From positions 3,472,001-3,536,000 of the forward strand of contig NZ_CP047318.1 of assembly GCF_009857135.1 (NCBI RefSeq): a stretch of DNA of 64,000 nucleotides, written 5' to 3'. This document shows, in pieces, positions 42,715 to 52,693 of this stretch (position 1 is its first letter; every line of letters begins with the position of its first letter). The notes beneath the pieces were generated by a model. It searched no databases and was not told the origin of the DNA. It worked only from the letters and a program-made list of their open reading frames with translations. The stretch comes from Streptomyces sp. HM190. GTDB taxonomy: Bacteria > Actinomycetota > Actinomycetes > Streptomycetales > Streptomycetaceae. The translations under genes and the position numbers were made by a program.

Positions 42715-43617
42715 ATGTCACCCCGGCTCGACGAATCGCATACCCAGCGGGCGACGTCGACACCCTCTCCGGAAGACGGTCTCGACGACATCGCCCACCC
42801 ATCGGGCGACCCGCTCGCCGACCTTCCGGAGATCCCCCCGTACGACGAGGTGGGGCCGGTGGACGCACGGGCCTTGTCCAAGACCCTCTTCGAGCGTCTC
42901 GAATCGCTCGAGGAAGGCACCCACGACTACGCGTACGTCCGCAATACCCTGGTGGAGCTGAACCTCGCGCTCGTGAAGTTCGCCGCCTCCCGGTTCCGCT
43001 CGCGCAGCGAACCGATGGACGACATCATCCAGGTCGGGACGATCGGCCTGATCAAGGCCATCGACCGCTTCGAGCTGAGCCGAGGCGTCGAGTTCCCCAC
43101 CTTCGCGATGCCGACGATCGTCGGCGAGATCAAGCGTTTCTTCCGTGACACGAGCTGGTCCGTGCGGGTTCCGCGCAGACTCCAGGAGCTCCGCCTCGAC
43201 CTGGCCAAGGCCGGCGACGAGCTGTCCCAGAAGCTCGATCGCGCTCCGACAGTGGCAGAGTTGGCGGAGCGCCTGGGCCTCACGAACGACGAGGTCGTCG
43301 AGGGCATGGCCGCGTCGAACGCCTATACGGCCTCGTCGCTGGACGCCCAGCCCGAGGAGGACGACTCCGAGGGCACGCTGGCCGACCGCATCGGCTACGA
43401 GGACCACGGGCTGGAGGGCATCGAGTACGTCGAGTCCCTGAAGCCCCTGATCGCCGGGCTGGCACCACGCGACCGGAAGATCCTCTCCCTCAGGTTCGTC
43501 GCCAACATGACGCAGTCCGAGATCGGGGACGAGCTGGGCATCTCGCAGATGCACGTGTCCCGGCTGCTGTCCCGCACGCTGGTCCGCCTGCGCAAGGGGC
43601 TGACCCTCGACGAGTAG
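42715..43617 (+). CDS. sigI: SigB/SigF-family RNA polymerase sigma factor
   Basis: The start is set at ATG 42715 with GGAGGA just upstream, giving 300 residues; in-frame ATGs at 42673 and 42691 are possible. Region 2 reads ALVKFAASRFRSRSEPMDD then IIQVGTIGLIKAIDRFELSR. Region 3 follows, and region 4 has MTQSEIGDELGISQMHVSRL as the promoter -35 recognition helix. An acidic N-terminal extension precedes region 2. These alternative sigma factors serve stress and development and are held by GHKL anti-sigma kinases, one of which is encoded nearby. By locus it corresponds to SigI. Confidence 0.88.
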   Translation: MSPRLDESHTQRATSTPSPEDGLDDIAHPSGDPLADLPEIPPYDEVGPVDARALSKTLFERLESLEEGTHDYAYVRNTLVELNLALVKFAASRFRSRSEPMDDIIQVGTIGLIKAIDRFELSRGVEFPTFAMPTIVGEIKRFFRDTSWSVRVPRRLQELRLDLAKAGDELSQKLDRAPTVAELAERLGLTNDEVVEGMAASNAYTASSLDAQPEEDDSEGTLADRIGYEDHGLEGIEYVESLKPLIAGLAPRDRKILSLRFVANMTQSEIGDELGISQMHVSRLLSRTLVRLRKGLTLDE

Positions 43618-43637
43618 TCCGCGTCGGGCACGACGAG

Positions 43638-43692
43638 ACGGTTCGGCCGGGTGCGGCGGGAGCCATGTTCCTCCCGCACCCGGCCGAACCGT
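43638..43692. terminator. 17-bp bidirectional hairpin after sigI
   Basis: ACGGTTCGGCCGGGTGC (43638-43654) pairs perfectly with its complement at 43676-43692. Within the loop GGGAG pairs with CTCCC. It separates convergent sigI and hutI. Confidence 0.85.
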
Positions 43693-43706
43693 GTCCGGGC
43701 CCCGGC

Positions 43707-44921
43707 TCAGACCTCGCGCACACCCCGGCGCCACACACCGGTGACCAGGGGGACGCCCGGCCGGTAGGCGAGGTGGACATGGCTGGGCGCGTCCAGCAGG
43801 ACCAGGTCGGCGTACGCGCCCGGGGAGAGGCGGCCGACGTCGTCCCGGCGCAGCGCCCGCGCGCCCCCGGCCGTGGCCGACCAGACCGCCTCGTCCGGCG
43901 TCATCCCCATGTCCCGCACGGCGAGCGCGACACAGAACGGCACCGACGAGGTGAAGGACGAGCCCGGGTTGCAGTCGGTCGACAGGGCGACGGTGACGCC
44001 CGCGTCGAGCAGGCGGCGGGCGTCCGGCCACGCGGCACGGGTGGAGAACTCGGCGCCGGGAAGCAGGGTGGCGACCGTGCGGCTGTGGGCGAGGGCGTCC
44101 ACGTCGGCGTCGGTCAGATGGGTGCAGTGGTCGGCGCTCGCCGCGTCCAGTTCGACGGCGAGCTGCACGCCGGGGCCGTACGAGAGCTGGTTGGCGTGGA
44201 TGCGCGGGTGCAGCCCCCGGGCCCTGCCCGCGGTGAGGACGGCGCGGGCCTGGTCGCCGTCGAAGGCGCCCTTCTCGCAGAAGACGTCGATCCAACGGGC
44301 GTACGGGGCGCAGGCGTCGAGCATCTCGCCGGTGACCAGGGCCACGTACGCGGCCGGGTCCTCGGCGTGGTCCGGGGACACGATGTGCGCGCCGAGGTAG
44401 GTCACCTCGTCGGTGTGCCGGGCGGCGATGCGCAGGGCCCGCGCCTCGTCCTCGACGGTCAGGCCGTAGCCGGACTTCGTCTCGAAGGTGGTCGTGCCCT
44501 GGCGCAGTGCCTCGCGCAGGTAGCGGACGAGGTTGGCCTCCAGTTCCTCGTCGGTGGCGGCGCGGGTGGCGGCGACGGTGGTGCGGATGCCGCCGGCGGT
44601 GTAGGCCCGGCCGGACATCCGGGCGTTGAACTCCTCGGTCCGGTCGCCCGCGAAGACGAGGTGGGAGTGGGAGTCCACGAAGCCCGGGAGCACCGCCCGG
44701 CCCCCGGCGTCGACCCGGTTGTCAGTGGCGGGTGCTTTGCTTCGGTCACCGGTCCACGCGACGCGTGGACCGTCGATGACGAGTGCCGCGTCCCGGATCA
44801 GACCGAGAGGGGATCCGTCGCCGAGGGAGGGGTCGTTGGTGACCAGGGCAGCGATGTTGGTGATGAGCGTGCTGGCGGTGCTCGCGGAGTGGGCGGGGCT
44901 GTCGGTCGTCGGGCTGCTCAT
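43707..44921 (-). CDS. hutI: Imidazolonepropionase
   Basis: This 404-residue metal-dependent hydrolase begins at ATG 44921. The metal motif is [16 protein letters not shown] (HxH near residue 82-84). [11 protein letters not shown] binds substrate, [10 protein letters not shown] and ADHCTHL supply later ligands, and [13 protein letters not shown] has the final Asp. HutI opens 4-imidazolone-5-propionate to N-formimino-L-glutamate, the third step of histidine breakdown. It is the last gene of the hut operon, 62 bases after hutF. A strong terminator follows its stop. Confidence 0.93.
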   Translation of the reverse strand: MSSPTTDSPAHSASTASTLITNIAALVTNDPSLGDGSPLGLIRDAALVIDGPRVAWTGDRSKAPATDNRVDAGGRAVLPGFVDSHSHLVFAGDRTEEFNARMSGRAYTAGGIRTTVAATRAATDEELEANLVRYLREALRQGTTTFETKSGYGLTVEDEARALRIAARHTDEVTYLGAHIVSPDHAEDPAAYVALVTGEMLDACAPYARWIDVFCEKGAFDGDQARAVLTAGRARGLHPRIHANQLSYGPGVQLAVELDAASADHCTHLTDADVDALAHSRTVATLLPGAEFSTRAAWPDARRLLDAGVTVALSTDCNPGSSFTSSVPFCVALAVRDMGMTPDEAVWSATAGGARALRRDDVGRLSPGAYADLVLLDAPSHVHLAYRPGVPLVTGVWRRGVREV

Positions 44922-44983
44922 GGCGTCCTTGGTGGCCTGGTCGGCGGTCGGGTCGGGATCGGGGTCGGGTGCGCGGGCGGGCC

Positions 44984-46339
44984 TCATCCCCGCAGGGCTG
45001 CGACGGCCTCGGCGAGCGCCGTCGGCACATCCGGTACGAGGGCGTGCGCCCCGTCCCGCACGACGTGCCGACCGCCCACGACCGTGTGCGACACGTCTGC
45101 TGCCGACGCGGCGAATACAGCCGTCTCCGCGCCCAGCCGTGGAAGCGGGCCTGCCGTCCTGACGGAGTCGAGCGCGATCGTCGTGAAGTCGGCGAGCGCT
45201 CCGGGCTCCAGGGTGCCGGCCTCGTCCCAGCCGAGCGCCGCGTGGCCGTCTGCGGTGGCCGCCCGCAGGAGGGCCGCCGCCGTCCAGTGGCCGCGGGTGC
45301 GGCTGCGGAGCCGTTCGTTCAGCTCCATCGCGCGTGCCTCCTCGAACAGGTCGATGACGGCGTGGCTGTCGGAGCCGAGGCAGAGCGGGGAGCCGGCCCG
45401 TTGGAGGGCGACGGCGGGTCCGATGCCGTCGGCGAGGTCGCGTTCGGTGGTGGGGCACATGCAGGTGCCGGTGCCGCTGCCGCCGATCAGCGCGATGTCG
45501 GTGTCGGTGAGGTGGGTGTTGTGGACGCCGGTGGTGCGGGGCCCCAGGACCCCGTGGTCGGCGAGGAGCCGGGTCGGGGTGCGGCCGTGCGCCTGCGCGC
45601 AGGCGTCGTTCTCGGCCGTCTGCTCCGAGAGGTGGACGTGCAGCGGGGCCCGCCTTTCCTCGGCCCAGCGGGCCACGGTGGCCAGTTGTCCGGCGGGCAC
45701 GGCCCGTACGGAGTGGATGGCGGCCCCGATCCGCGCGTGGTCCCGTTCCTTGAGGGCGGAGCAGCGTTCGGCCCAGGCGTCCGCGGTGCCGTCGGAGAAG
45801 CGGAGCTGGTGCCGGTCGGGTGCCTGGCCGAACCCGGAGGAGAGGTAGGCGGTGTCGAGGAGGGTGATCCGGATCCCGGCCTCGGCGGCGGCCGCGATCA
45901 GTGCCTCGCCCATCGCGTTCGGGTCGGCGTAAGGGGTGCCGCCGGGCGCGTGGTGCACGTAGTGGAACTCGCCGACGGCGGTGATGCCGGCGAGCGCCAT
46001 CTCGGCGTACACGGCGCGGGCGAGAGCGTGGTAGCTGTCGGGGGTCAGCCGGTGCGCCACCTGGTACATGACCTCGCGCCAGGTCCAGAAGGTGCCCGAG
46101 CCGACCTGGACGGTGGCGCGCAGGGCCCGGTGGAAGGCGTGGCTGTGGGCGTTGGCGAGTCCGGGGAGGGTGAGTCCCCTGAGGGGTTCGGCGCCGGGGG
46201 GCGGGGCGGGGGTGCCGGTGCGGACGGCGGTGATGCGTCCGGCCCGCGGGCCGCCCGGCCCGTCCACGGTCAGGGTGACGCCCGACTCGACGTCGGCGCC
46301 GAGCCAGGCGTGTTCCAGCCAGTAGGTCGTCTGCGTCAC
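44984..46339 (-). CDS. hutF: Formimidoylglutamate deiminase
   Basis: The 451-residue amidohydrolase-superfamily enzyme starts with GTG at 46339, inside the previous stop (GTGA). Metal ligands are visible in [11 protein letters not shown] (HxH), [13 protein letters not shown] (His), [11 protein letters not shown] (His) and [16 protein letters not shown] (Asp). HutF removes ammonia from N-formiminoglutamate to give N-formylglutamate, so this organism uses the five-step hut route instead of the direct formamide-releasing HutG route. The formylglutamate would then need a deformylase, and the neighbouring M20 protein is the obvious candidate. Confidence 0.9.
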   Translation of the reverse strand: MTQTTYWLEHAWLGADVESGVTLTVDGPGGPRAGRITAVRTGTPAPPPGAEPLRGLTLPGLANAHSHAFHRALRATVQVGSGTFWTWREVMYQVAHRLTPDSYHALARAVYAEMALAGITAVGEFHYVHHAPGGTPYADPNAMGEALIAAAAEAGIRITLLDTAYLSSGFGQAPDRHQLRFSDGTADAWAERCSALKERDHARIGAAIHSVRAVPAGQLATVARWAEERRAPLHVHLSEQTAENDACAQAHGRTPTRLLADHGVLGPRTTGVHNTHLTDTDIALIGGSGTGTCMCPTTERDLADGIGPAVALQRAGSPLCLGSDSHAVIDLFEEARAMELNERLRSRTRGHWTAAALLRAATADGHAALGWDEAGTLEPGALADFTTIALDSVRTAGPLPRLGAETAVFAASAADVSHTVVGGRHVVRDGAHALVPDVPTALAEAVAALRG

Positions 46340-47646
46340 CTGCGGGCCAGCCCTTCCAGTACGTCGGCGAGCGCGGTCACCCCGGCCAGGCAGTCGTCCT
46401 CGGCGGCGTGCTCGGCCGGGGAGTGCGAGACGCCGGTGGGGTTGCGTACGAACAGCATGGCGGTCGGGACGTGGCCGGAGAGGATCCCCGCGTCGTGTCC
46501 GGCTCCGGTCCCGAGCACCGGCACCTTCAGCTCGGCGGCGCCATGGCCGAGAATGCGGGCGAGTTCGTCGCGCAGGGCGTGCTCGAACTCGACGACCGGG
46601 GTGAAGGACTCGCGGACGACGTCCAGTTCGACCCCGTGGAGCCGGGCGTGGTCGCGGGCCGCCTCCTCGACGGCGGCGACGACCGTGTCCAGCGTCTGCT
46701 GGTCCTCGGCGCGGGAGTCGAGCCAGCCGCGGACCAGGGAGGGGATGGCGTTCACGCCGTTGGGTTCGACGGAGATCTTGCCGAAGGTGGCGACGGCGCC
46801 CGCGAGCCGTGCCTCGCGGCGGGCGGCGAGCACGGTCTCCGCGTACGACAGCATGGGGTCGCGGCGGTCGACGAGCCGGGTGGTGCCCGCGTGGTTGGCC
46901 TCGCCCCGGAAGTCGAAGCGCCACCGTCCGTGCGGCCAGATCGCGCTGGCGATGCCGACGGCGTCGCCGGACAGGTCCAGCGCCCGGCCCTGTTCGACGT
47001 GCAGTTCGACGAACGCGCCGATCCGGGCGAGCCGTTCGGGGTCGGCGCCGATGCCGTCCGGGTCGTACCCGGCGGCCTCCATCGCCTGCGGCAGGGTCAT
47101 CCCGTCGCCGTCGGTCAGCCGGTGGGCCTGTTCGACGGTCAGCTGCCCGGAGCTGAGCCGGGAGCCCACACAGGCGAGGCCGAAGCGGGCGCCCTCCTCG
47201 TCGCCGAAGTTCACGATCCCGAGCGGCCTGTCGAACCGGGCGCCCCGGGCGCGGAGTTCGTCGAGCGCGGCGAAGGCGGACACGACGCCGAGGGGACCGT
47301 CGAAGGCGCCGCCGTCGGGCACGGAGTCGAGGTGGGACCCGGTGACGACGGCGTCGCCCCGGCGGGGGTCGCCGAGCCAGGCCCACTGGTTGCCGTTGCG
47401 GTCGACCTCGTAGTCCAGGCCCCGGTCACGGGCCTGCTCCTCGAACCAGGCCCGGCACTCGGCGTCGGCGCCGGTCCAGGCGTAACGGCGGTACCCGCCG
47501 GAGCCGGGGTGCCGTCCGACCGGGCGCAGGTCGCGCCACATCTCGTGGAAGGAGGCGCCGCCCGGTCCGGCCGGGCCCGCGGGTGCCGGTGAGGGGGCGG
47601 CCCCCGCCGGGGAGCCGCCGTCGTGGCCGCCGTGGCTCGGGGTCAC
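46336..47646 (-). CDS. M20-family amidohydrolase (allantoate amidohydrolase-like) in the hut operon
   Basis: The 436-residue protein starts with GTG at 47646, overlapping hutU. M20 zinc features are [19 protein letters not shown] (His and bridging Asp), [11 protein letters not shown] (catalytic and ligand Glu), [13 protein letters not shown] (His), and VSHSPAEHA (final His). Homologues are named allantoate amidohydrolase or N-carbamoyl amino acid hydrolase. Position between hutU and hutF, with 4-base overlaps on both sides, suggests it deformylates N-formylglutamate to finish histidine degradation. That role is inferred from context; sequence motifs alone would permit allantoate or carbamoyl substrates. 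A Gly/Ala/Pro-rich N-terminal 30 residues precede the fold. Confidence 0.82.
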   Translation of the reverse strand: MTPSHGGHDGGSPAGAAPSPAPAGPAGPGGASFHEMWRDLRPVGRHPGSGGYRRYAWTGADAECRAWFEEQARDRGLDYEVDRNGNQWAWLGDPRRGDAVVTGSHLDSVPDGGAFDGPLGVVSAFAALDELRARGARFDRPLGIVNFGDEEGARFGLACVGSRLSSGQLTVEQAHRLTDGDGMTLPQAMEAAGYDPDGIGADPERLARIGAFVELHVEQGRALDLSGDAVGIASAIWPHGRWRFDFRGEANHAGTTRLVDRRDPMLSYAETVLAARREARLAGAVATFGKISVEPNGVNAIPSLVRGWLDSRAEDQQTLDTVVAAVEEAARDHARLHGVELDVVRESFTPVVEFEHALRDELARILGHGAAELKVPVLGTGAGHDAGILSGHVPTAMLFVRNPTGVSHSPAEHAAEDDCLAGVTALADVLEGLARR

Positions 47647-49331
47647 GCGTCCTCACCCTCGCCGTGCGCGGCTTCGGCGCCCTCGCGCATCGGCACCCGC
47701 ACGCCGCGCTCGTCGGCGACCGACTCGGCGATGTCGTAGCCGGCGTCGACATGGCGGATGACGCCCATGCCGGGGTCGTTGGTGAGGACGCGGCGGATCT
47801 TCTCGCCGCCCAGCTTCGTGCCGTCGGCGACGGTGACCTGGCCGGCGTGGATCGAGCGGCCCATGCCGACGCCGCCGCCGTGGTGGAGGGAGACCCAGGA
47901 GGCGCCGGAGGCGACGTTGACCATGGCGTTGAGCAGCGGCCAGTCGGCGATGGCGTCCGAGCCGTCGAGCATGGCCTCGGTCTCGCGGTAGGGGGAGGCG
48001 ACGGAGCCGCAGTCGAGGTGGTCGCGGCCGATGGCCAGCGGGGCGGCCAGTTCGCCGCTCGCGACCATGTCGTTGAAGCGCTCGCCGGCCTTGTCGCGCT
48101 CGCCGTAGCCGAGCCAGCAGATACGGGCGGGCAGGCCCTGGAAGTGGACGCGCTCGCCGGCCATCCTGATCCAGCGGTGGAGGGACTCGTTCTCGGGGAA
48201 GAGGTCGAGGATCGCCTTGTCGGTCTTCGCGATGTCGGCGGGGTCGCCGGAGAGCGCCGCCCAGCGGAAGGGGCCCTTGCCCTCGCAGAACAGGGGGCGG
48301 ATGTAGGCGGGGACGAAGCCGGGGAAGGCGAACGCGCGGTCGTACCCGGCGAGCTGGGCCTCGCCGCGGATGGAGTTGCCGTAGTCGAAGACCTCGGCGC
48401 CGGCGTCCTGGAAGCCGACCATGGCCTCGACGTGCCGGGCCATGGACTCGCGGGCGCGGGTGGTGAAGCCGGCCGGGTCCTTGGCGGCGTAGGCGGCCAT
48501 GTCGTCGAAGTCGACACCCACGGGGAGGTACGACAGGGGGTCGTGGGCCGAGGTCTGGTCCGTGACGATGTCGATGGGGGCGCCCCTGGCGAGGAGCTGC
48601 GGTACCAGCTCGGCGGCATTGCCGAGGACGCCGATGGACAGCGGGCGGCGGGCGTCACGGGCCTCGGTGGCCAGCCGCAGGGCGTGGTCGAGGGAGTCGG
48701 CCCGCACGTCCAGGTAGCGGTGCTCGATGCGGCGCTCGATCGCGCGCGGGTCGCAGTCGATGCAGAGCGCGACGCCGTCGTTCATGGTGACGGCGAGCGG
48801 CTGGGCGCCGCCCATGCCGCCGAGGCCGGCGGTGAGGGTGATGGTCCCGGCGAGGGTGCCGCCGAACTTCTTGGCGGCGACGGCCGCGAAGGTCTCGTAG
48901 GTGCCCTGGAGGATGCCCTGGGTGCCGATGTAGATCCAGGAGCCGGCGGTCATCTGGCCGTACATGGTCAGGCCGAGCTGTTCGAGGCGGCGGAACTCCT
49001 CCCAGTTCGCCCAGTCGCCGACGAGGTTGGAGTTGGCGATGAGGACGCGCGGGGCCCACTCGTGGGTCTGCATGACGCCGACGGGGCGGCCGGACTGGAC
49101 GAGCATCGTCTCGTCCTGCTTGAGGGTCCGCAGCGTGCGGACCATGGCGTCGAAGGAGCGCCAGTCGCGGGCGGCCTTGCCCGTGCCGCCGTAGACGACG
49201 AGTTTGTCGGGGTGTTCGGCGACCTCGGGGTCGAGGTTGTTCTGCAGCATGCGGAGGGCGGCTTCCTGCTGCCAGCCCAGCGTGCTCAGTTCCGTACCGC
49301 GCGGGGCTCGAACAGGGCGTGGTCCTGACAC
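47643..49331 (-). CDS. hutU: Urocanate hydratase
   Basis: The 562-residue protein starts with GTG at 49331, 7 bases after GAGGAGG. It has family landmarks [66 protein letters not shown] and the NAD-binding [19 protein letters not shown]. It adds water to urocanate using NAD as an electrophile, making 4-imidazolone-5-propionate. It is the first gene of the operon hutU - M20 - hutF - hutI, with 4-base overlaps for the first three. A promoter overlapped by an inverted repeat lies upstream. Histidine ammonia-lyase is not in this window. Confidence 0.95.
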   Translation of the reverse strand: MSGPRPVRAPRGTELSTLGWQQEAALRMLQNNLDPEVAEHPDKLVVYGGTGKAARDWRSFDAMVRTLRTLKQDETMLVQSGRPVGVMQTHEWAPRVLIANSNLVGDWANWEEFRRLEQLGLTMYGQMTAGSWIYIGTQGILQGTYETFAAVAAKKFGGTLAGTITLTAGLGGMGGAQPLAVTMNDGVALCIDCDPRAIERRIEHRYLDVRADSLDHALRLATEARDARRPLSIGVLGNAAELVPQLLARGAPIDIVTDQTSAHDPLSYLPVGVDFDDMAAYAAKDPAGFTTRARESMARHVEAMVGFQDAGAEVFDYGNSIRGEAQLAGYDRAFAFPGFVPAYIRPLFCEGKGPFRWAALSGDPADIAKTDKAILDLFPENESLHRWIRMAGERVHFQGLPARICWLGYGERDKAGERFNDMVASGELAAPLAIGRDHLDCGSVASPYRETEAMLDGSDAIADWPLLNAMVNVASGASWVSLHHGGGVGMGRSIHAGQVTVADGTKLGGEKIRRVLTNDPGMGVIRHVDAGYDIAESVADERGVRVPMREGAEAAHGEGEDA

Positions 49332-49357
49332 GGGTCTGCCTCCTCGATTTACAGCAA

Positions 49358-49394
49358 CTATTCACATCCTGACTCGATGAATAGAGCTAGTCAA
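49358..49394 (-). promoter_or_regulatory. hut operon promoter with overlapping operator dyad
   Basis: On the minus strand TTGACT (49389-49394) and CAGGAT (49366-49371) are spaced by 17 bases, a good promoter. A perfect inverted repeat CTATTCA (49358-49364) / TGAATAG (49378-49384) with a 13-base spacer brackets the -10 box, one arm in the spacer and the other near the expected transcription start. A repressor bound here would block RNA polymerase. Confidence 0.7.
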
Positions 49395-49487
49395 TACGCC
49401 CGTACGCCAGCGCCGGCGCGCCGCGGATGTTTGGCTGGACACACTGGGTGCGTGAGCCCGGGAACGACACCACCACGGGGGGACGAG

Positions 49488-50903
49488 ATGGGAGACGCGA
49501 CGCGCGGGGCCGGCGGGACGGGGTCCGCCGAGGCGGACGGCGAGCGCACGCTCCGCCTGTCCGAGACGGACGACGAGCGCGCGGCCCGGCGGGACGACGC
49601 CGTGCGGGCGGCCGTGGAGCAGGGGCTGCTCGGGCCCGGCACGCCGCTGATCGGACTGCTGGACGTCGCCGGGATCCGGGCGTCGGCGGCGGCGCTGCGG
49701 CGCGCGTTCGACGAGGTGACGGCGCCGGGCACGCCGGTGCTGCACGCGTTCGCGGTGAAGGCGACACCACTGGTGCCGGTGCTGCGGCTGCTGCACGAGG
49801 CGGGGATCGGCGCGGAGGTCGCGAGCGCCGGCGAGCTGGCCCTGGCGCGGGCCGCCGGGGTGCCGCCCCGGCAGACCGTGCTGGACTCCCCCGCCAAGAC
49901 CCCGGCGGAGCTGCGGGAGGCACTGGCGCTGGGCATCGCCGTCAACGCGGACAATCCGCAGGAGCTGGAGCGCCTGGACGCGCTCGTCCGCTCGGCCACC
50001 ACCCGCTCACCCCTGGGCATCCGGGTGAACCCCCAGGTCGGCGGGGGTGCGATCGACGCGCTGTCCACCGCGACGGCCACCTCGAAGTTCGGGGTGCCGC
50101 TACGGGACGAGGGCGCCCGGGAGTGGGTGGTACGGGCGTGTCTGGAGCGGCCCTGGCTGAGCCGGCTGCACGCGCACTCCGGGTCGCAGGGCATGCCGCT
50201 GTCCCTGATGACCCGGGGCGTCGCGGAGACGTACGACCTCGCCGAGGAGATCAACCGGCGGATCGGACGGCAGCAGATCGACACGATCGACATCGGCGGC
50301 GGACTGCCGGTGAACTTCGCGTCGGAGGCGGCGACACCGACGCACGCGCAGTACGCGCGGCTGCTGGCCGAGGCGGTGCCGGGACTGTTCGACGGGCGGT
50401 ACGGGCTGGTCACCGAGTTCGGGCGGTCGCTGCTCGCCAAGCACGGGGCGGTGGTCGCGCGCGTGGAGTACACCAAGAGCGCCGGCGGGCGGGCCGTGGC
50501 GGTCACCCACGCGGGGGTGCAGGTGGCGGCGCGGACGGTGTACGCGCCGGGGGCGTGGCCGCTGCGGATCGCCGCGTACGACGGCAAGGGGCGGGTGAAG
50601 GAGGGGCCGGCGGTCGTGCAGGACGTGGCCGGACCGGCCTGCTTCGCCGGGGACCTGCTGGCGCGGGGGCGCTCCCTGCCGCACCTCGAACCGGGGGACT
50701 ACGTGGCCGCGTTGGACACCGGGGCGTACTACTTCGCCCACCACTACGGGTACAACTCGCTGCCGAGGCCCGCGATACACGGCTACGCGCCCGGTGCGGG
50801 CGAGGGCGGGGTGCGCTTCGCGGTGGTCCGGCGGGCGCAGACGACGGAGGAGATCGTCGCCGAGTCGGGCGGCGGGGAGCGGTCGGGGCTCCTGGGGCTC
50901 TGA
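49488..50903 (+). CDS. Fold-type III PLP-dependent decarboxylase (diaminopimelate decarboxylase-like)
   Basis: The 471-residue protein from ATG 49488 follows a GGGGGGACG sequence; an in-frame GTG at 49452, 6 bases after a CACACT box, could be a leaderless start. Lys91 in VLHAFAVKATPLV binds PLP in the alanine-racemase-like barrel. Other landmarks are HSGSQG, DIGGGLPVNF, EFGRSLLAKHG, CFAGD and DTGAYYFAHHYGYNSLPRPA. These fit the DapDC/LysA superfamily of amino acid decarboxylases. The protein lacks context for lysine synthesis, so it may use another amino acid or a related substrate. It is divergent from the hut operon. Confidence 0.8.
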   Translation: MGDATRGAGGTGSAEADGERTLRLSETDDERAARRDDAVRAAVEQGLLGPGTPLIGLLDVAGIRASAAALRRAFDEVTAPGTPVLHAFAVKATPLVPVLRLLHEAGIGAEVASAGELALARAAGVPPRQTVLDSPAKTPAELREALALGIAVNADNPQELERLDALVRSATTRSPLGIRVNPQVGGGAIDALSTATATSKFGVPLRDEGAREWVVRACLERPWLSRLHAHSGSQGMPLSLMTRGVAETYDLAEEINRRIGRQQIDTIDIGGGLPVNFASEAATPTHAQYARLLAEAVPGLFDGRYGLVTEFGRSLLAKHGAVVARVEYTKSAGGRAVAVTHAGVQVAARTVYAPGAWPLRIAAYDGKGRVKEGPAVVQDVAGPACFAGDLLARGRSLPHLEPGDYVAALDTGAYYFAHHYGYNSLPRPAIHGYAPGAGEGGVRFAVVRRAQTTEEIVAESGGGERSGLLGL

Positions 50904-51268
50904 CACCCGCCGACCGCCGGGGAGGTCCCGTGCGTCGCCGGCGGCCGGTCGCGTGGTCGCCCGCGTCTTCGCGCACTCGGGGGCGCGCGCCATGCCGAAT
51001 GCTTCAGTTCGCGCACCCCGCACTCCCCCCACCATGGAGGACGTCCGGCGGTCCGCTCGGGGTCCATGTCCGGATCGAGCACATAACCCCAGGTCAGCAC
51101 ACTGGTCGCGCTCACGGGCCGCGACGGCGGGGAAAATGAGGCAAGTCGACCCACCTTAGTCCCCCCTCCGCATGTTCCGCTGGGAATTGCCAGATCGCTC
51201 ACTCCTCGCGCACACGTTGCGTAGCGTCTGCGTCACTCAGCCGAACCGCAGGCAGGAGGGGAGCCACG
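50904..51268. other. Intergenic region upstream of the Roadblock-like operon
   Basis: This 365-base gap holds no convincing gene. TAGCGT at 51222-51227 is a good -10 box about 40 bases before the first gene, with TCACTC 17 bases upstream as a weak -35. An AGGAGGGG ribosome site is at about 51254-51261. Confidence 0.45.
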
Positions 51269-51667
51269 GTGCCCGGAATCGACGAGTGTCTGGTGGAGGC
51301 CATGAGGCTGCCCGGTGCCCTGGGCGCCGCGGTGGTCGACTGGACCAGCGGACTGGCGCTGGGCACGGTCGGGGAGGCGCCCGGCGGTGACCACGAGACG
51401 ACCGCGGCCGAGGCCGCGGAGCTGGCCCGGCTCGCGGCGGAGCACCGGGCGTTCGCCCCGGAGGAGGGTTCGGACTGGTCCGGGGCCGATCTCCCGGTCG
51501 AGGACCTGATCGTCAGCAACCGGGACACGTACCACGTGCTGCGGTTCGTGCGGACGACGTTCGACAGCAGTGTCTTCCTGCATCTGTGGCTGGCGAGGGC
51601 GGACGGCAACCTCGCGCTGGCCCGGATCCGGCTCGGCGAGATGGCGGGGCGGCTGGTGCTGGCATGA
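51269..51667 (+). CDS. Small Roadblock-like protein, first gene of the operon
   Basis: The 132-residue protein starts with GTG at 51269 behind AGGAGGGG. It shares with the fourth gene of this operon an N-terminal motif (GALGAAVVDWTSGLALGTVG here, GATGAALVDYTSGMALGTIG there) and the segment VEDLIVSNRDTYHVLRFV / IEDILITLSDAYHLIRLL. The alpha-beta pattern is like Roadblock/LC7 (MglB-type) dimer domains, which bind and regulate small GTPases. The stop overlaps the next start (ATGA). I know no characterised homologue, and the Roadblock assignment is by fold-level resemblance. Confidence 0.65.
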   Translation: MPGIDECLVEAMRLPGALGAAVVDWTSGLALGTVGEAPGGDHETTAAEAAELARLAAEHRAFAPEEGSDWSGADLPVEDLIVSNRDTYHVLRFVRTTFDSSVFLHLWLARADGNLALARIRLGEMAGRLVLA

Positions 51668-52656
51668 CCGTGATCATCACGTCGGCTCCCCCGCTGCCCG
51701 TGCGCGGCGAGCGCACCCGGCACGCCGTCTCGCCCATGCTGCACCGGCTGGCCGCCGAGCGGGCCACCGGCGTCCTGCTGCGCGAGTCGGGCTCGCTCTA
51801 CCTGTCCGACGGCGAGGTGGTGCACGCCGAGAGCCCCCGGTCACCCGGGCTGGACGTACTGCTCAGCGCCGGGGGCGTCCTCGACACCGACGGCTGGCGG
51901 GAGGCCGTCGACACGGCGGGGGCCGGGCTGCGGGTCGGACGGTTCCTCGTCGACAGCGGCCGGGTCGCCAAGGGCACGCTGGAACTGTGCCACGCCGGCG
52001 CGATGTTCGACGCGGCGTACTTCGTGCTGGGGCCGAGCAGCGCCCCGGCCCGCTTCCGCTACGGGGCCGCGCACTGGCTGGGACCGATCCGCCCGGTGCC
52101 GGTGGCCACGATCACGCGGGAGGCGCTGCGCCGCAGGGACCTGCTGCACCGCATCTGGCCCGACGCGGCGGCGGACGACGCCCCGCTGATACGGGCGGCC
52201 GGTCCCTCCTCCCCGCCGGTCCCGATCCGCCAGGGGGCCGTGCTCGACCAGATCGACGGCTTCCGCACCGCCGCCGACATCTCCGTGACCCTCGGCCGCC
52301 CCACCTTCCACACCCTGGTGGCCGTCCGCCGGCTGGCCGCGGCGGGCCTGATCTCCCCCGCACCACCCCGCCCGCCCAGAACCCCACCGGGCCCCACCCC
52401 GCCGACACCGGCCGCCGCCCCGTACGCGGCCCCGCTCCCCGACGTGTACGACAGCCCCGACGGCCCCGCGGACGGCTCCCCGGCCGGGGCGGCCACCGCT
52501 GCCGGCCCCCTCCCGCCGGCGTCGGCCGACGCACCGGGCACCACCCCGCCGCACCTCGATCCCGCCCCCGTCCCCGCACCACCGTGGCCGCTGGTCACCG
52601 CCGACCCCGACATCGCCCTACTGCAAAGGCTCAGGGATGCGCTGGAGGCCCTTTGA
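51664..52656 (+). CDS. DUF4388/PATAN-like protein with winged-helix-type C-terminal part
   Basis: The 330-residue protein starts at ATG 51664 within the previous stop. Residues 20-75 (MLHRLAAERATGVLLRESGSL then YLSDGEVVHAESPRSPGLDVLL) resemble DUF4388/PATAN domains found in two-component and gliding-type signalling proteins. Residues 185-235 (AVLDQIDGFRTAADISVTLG then FHTLVAVRRLAAAGLI) resemble the winged-helix segment that often follows DUF4388. A Pro/Ala-rich, probably disordered region of about 75 residues comes after, with a short helix at the end. It is coupled to small Roadblock-like proteins. Function is unknown. Confidence 0.6.
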   Translation: MTVIITSAPPLPVRGERTRHAVSPMLHRLAAERATGVLLRESGSLYLSDGEVVHAESPRSPGLDVLLSAGGVLDTDGWREAVDTAGAGLRVGRFLVDSGRVAKGTLELCHAGAMFDAAYFVLGPSSAPARFRYGAAHWLGPIRPVPVATITREALRRRDLLHRIWPDAAADDAPLIRAAGPSSPPVPIRQGAVLDQIDGFRTAADISVTLGRPTFHTLVAVRRLAAAGLISPAPPRPPRTPPGPTPPTPAAAPYAAPLPDVYDSPDGPADGSPAGAATAAGPLPPASADAPGTTPPHLDPAPVPAPPWPLVTADPDIALLQRLRDALEAL

Positions 52657-52693
52657 GCGGCAGCGGGAGCGCCCCGCCGAGAGGAGATCACCC

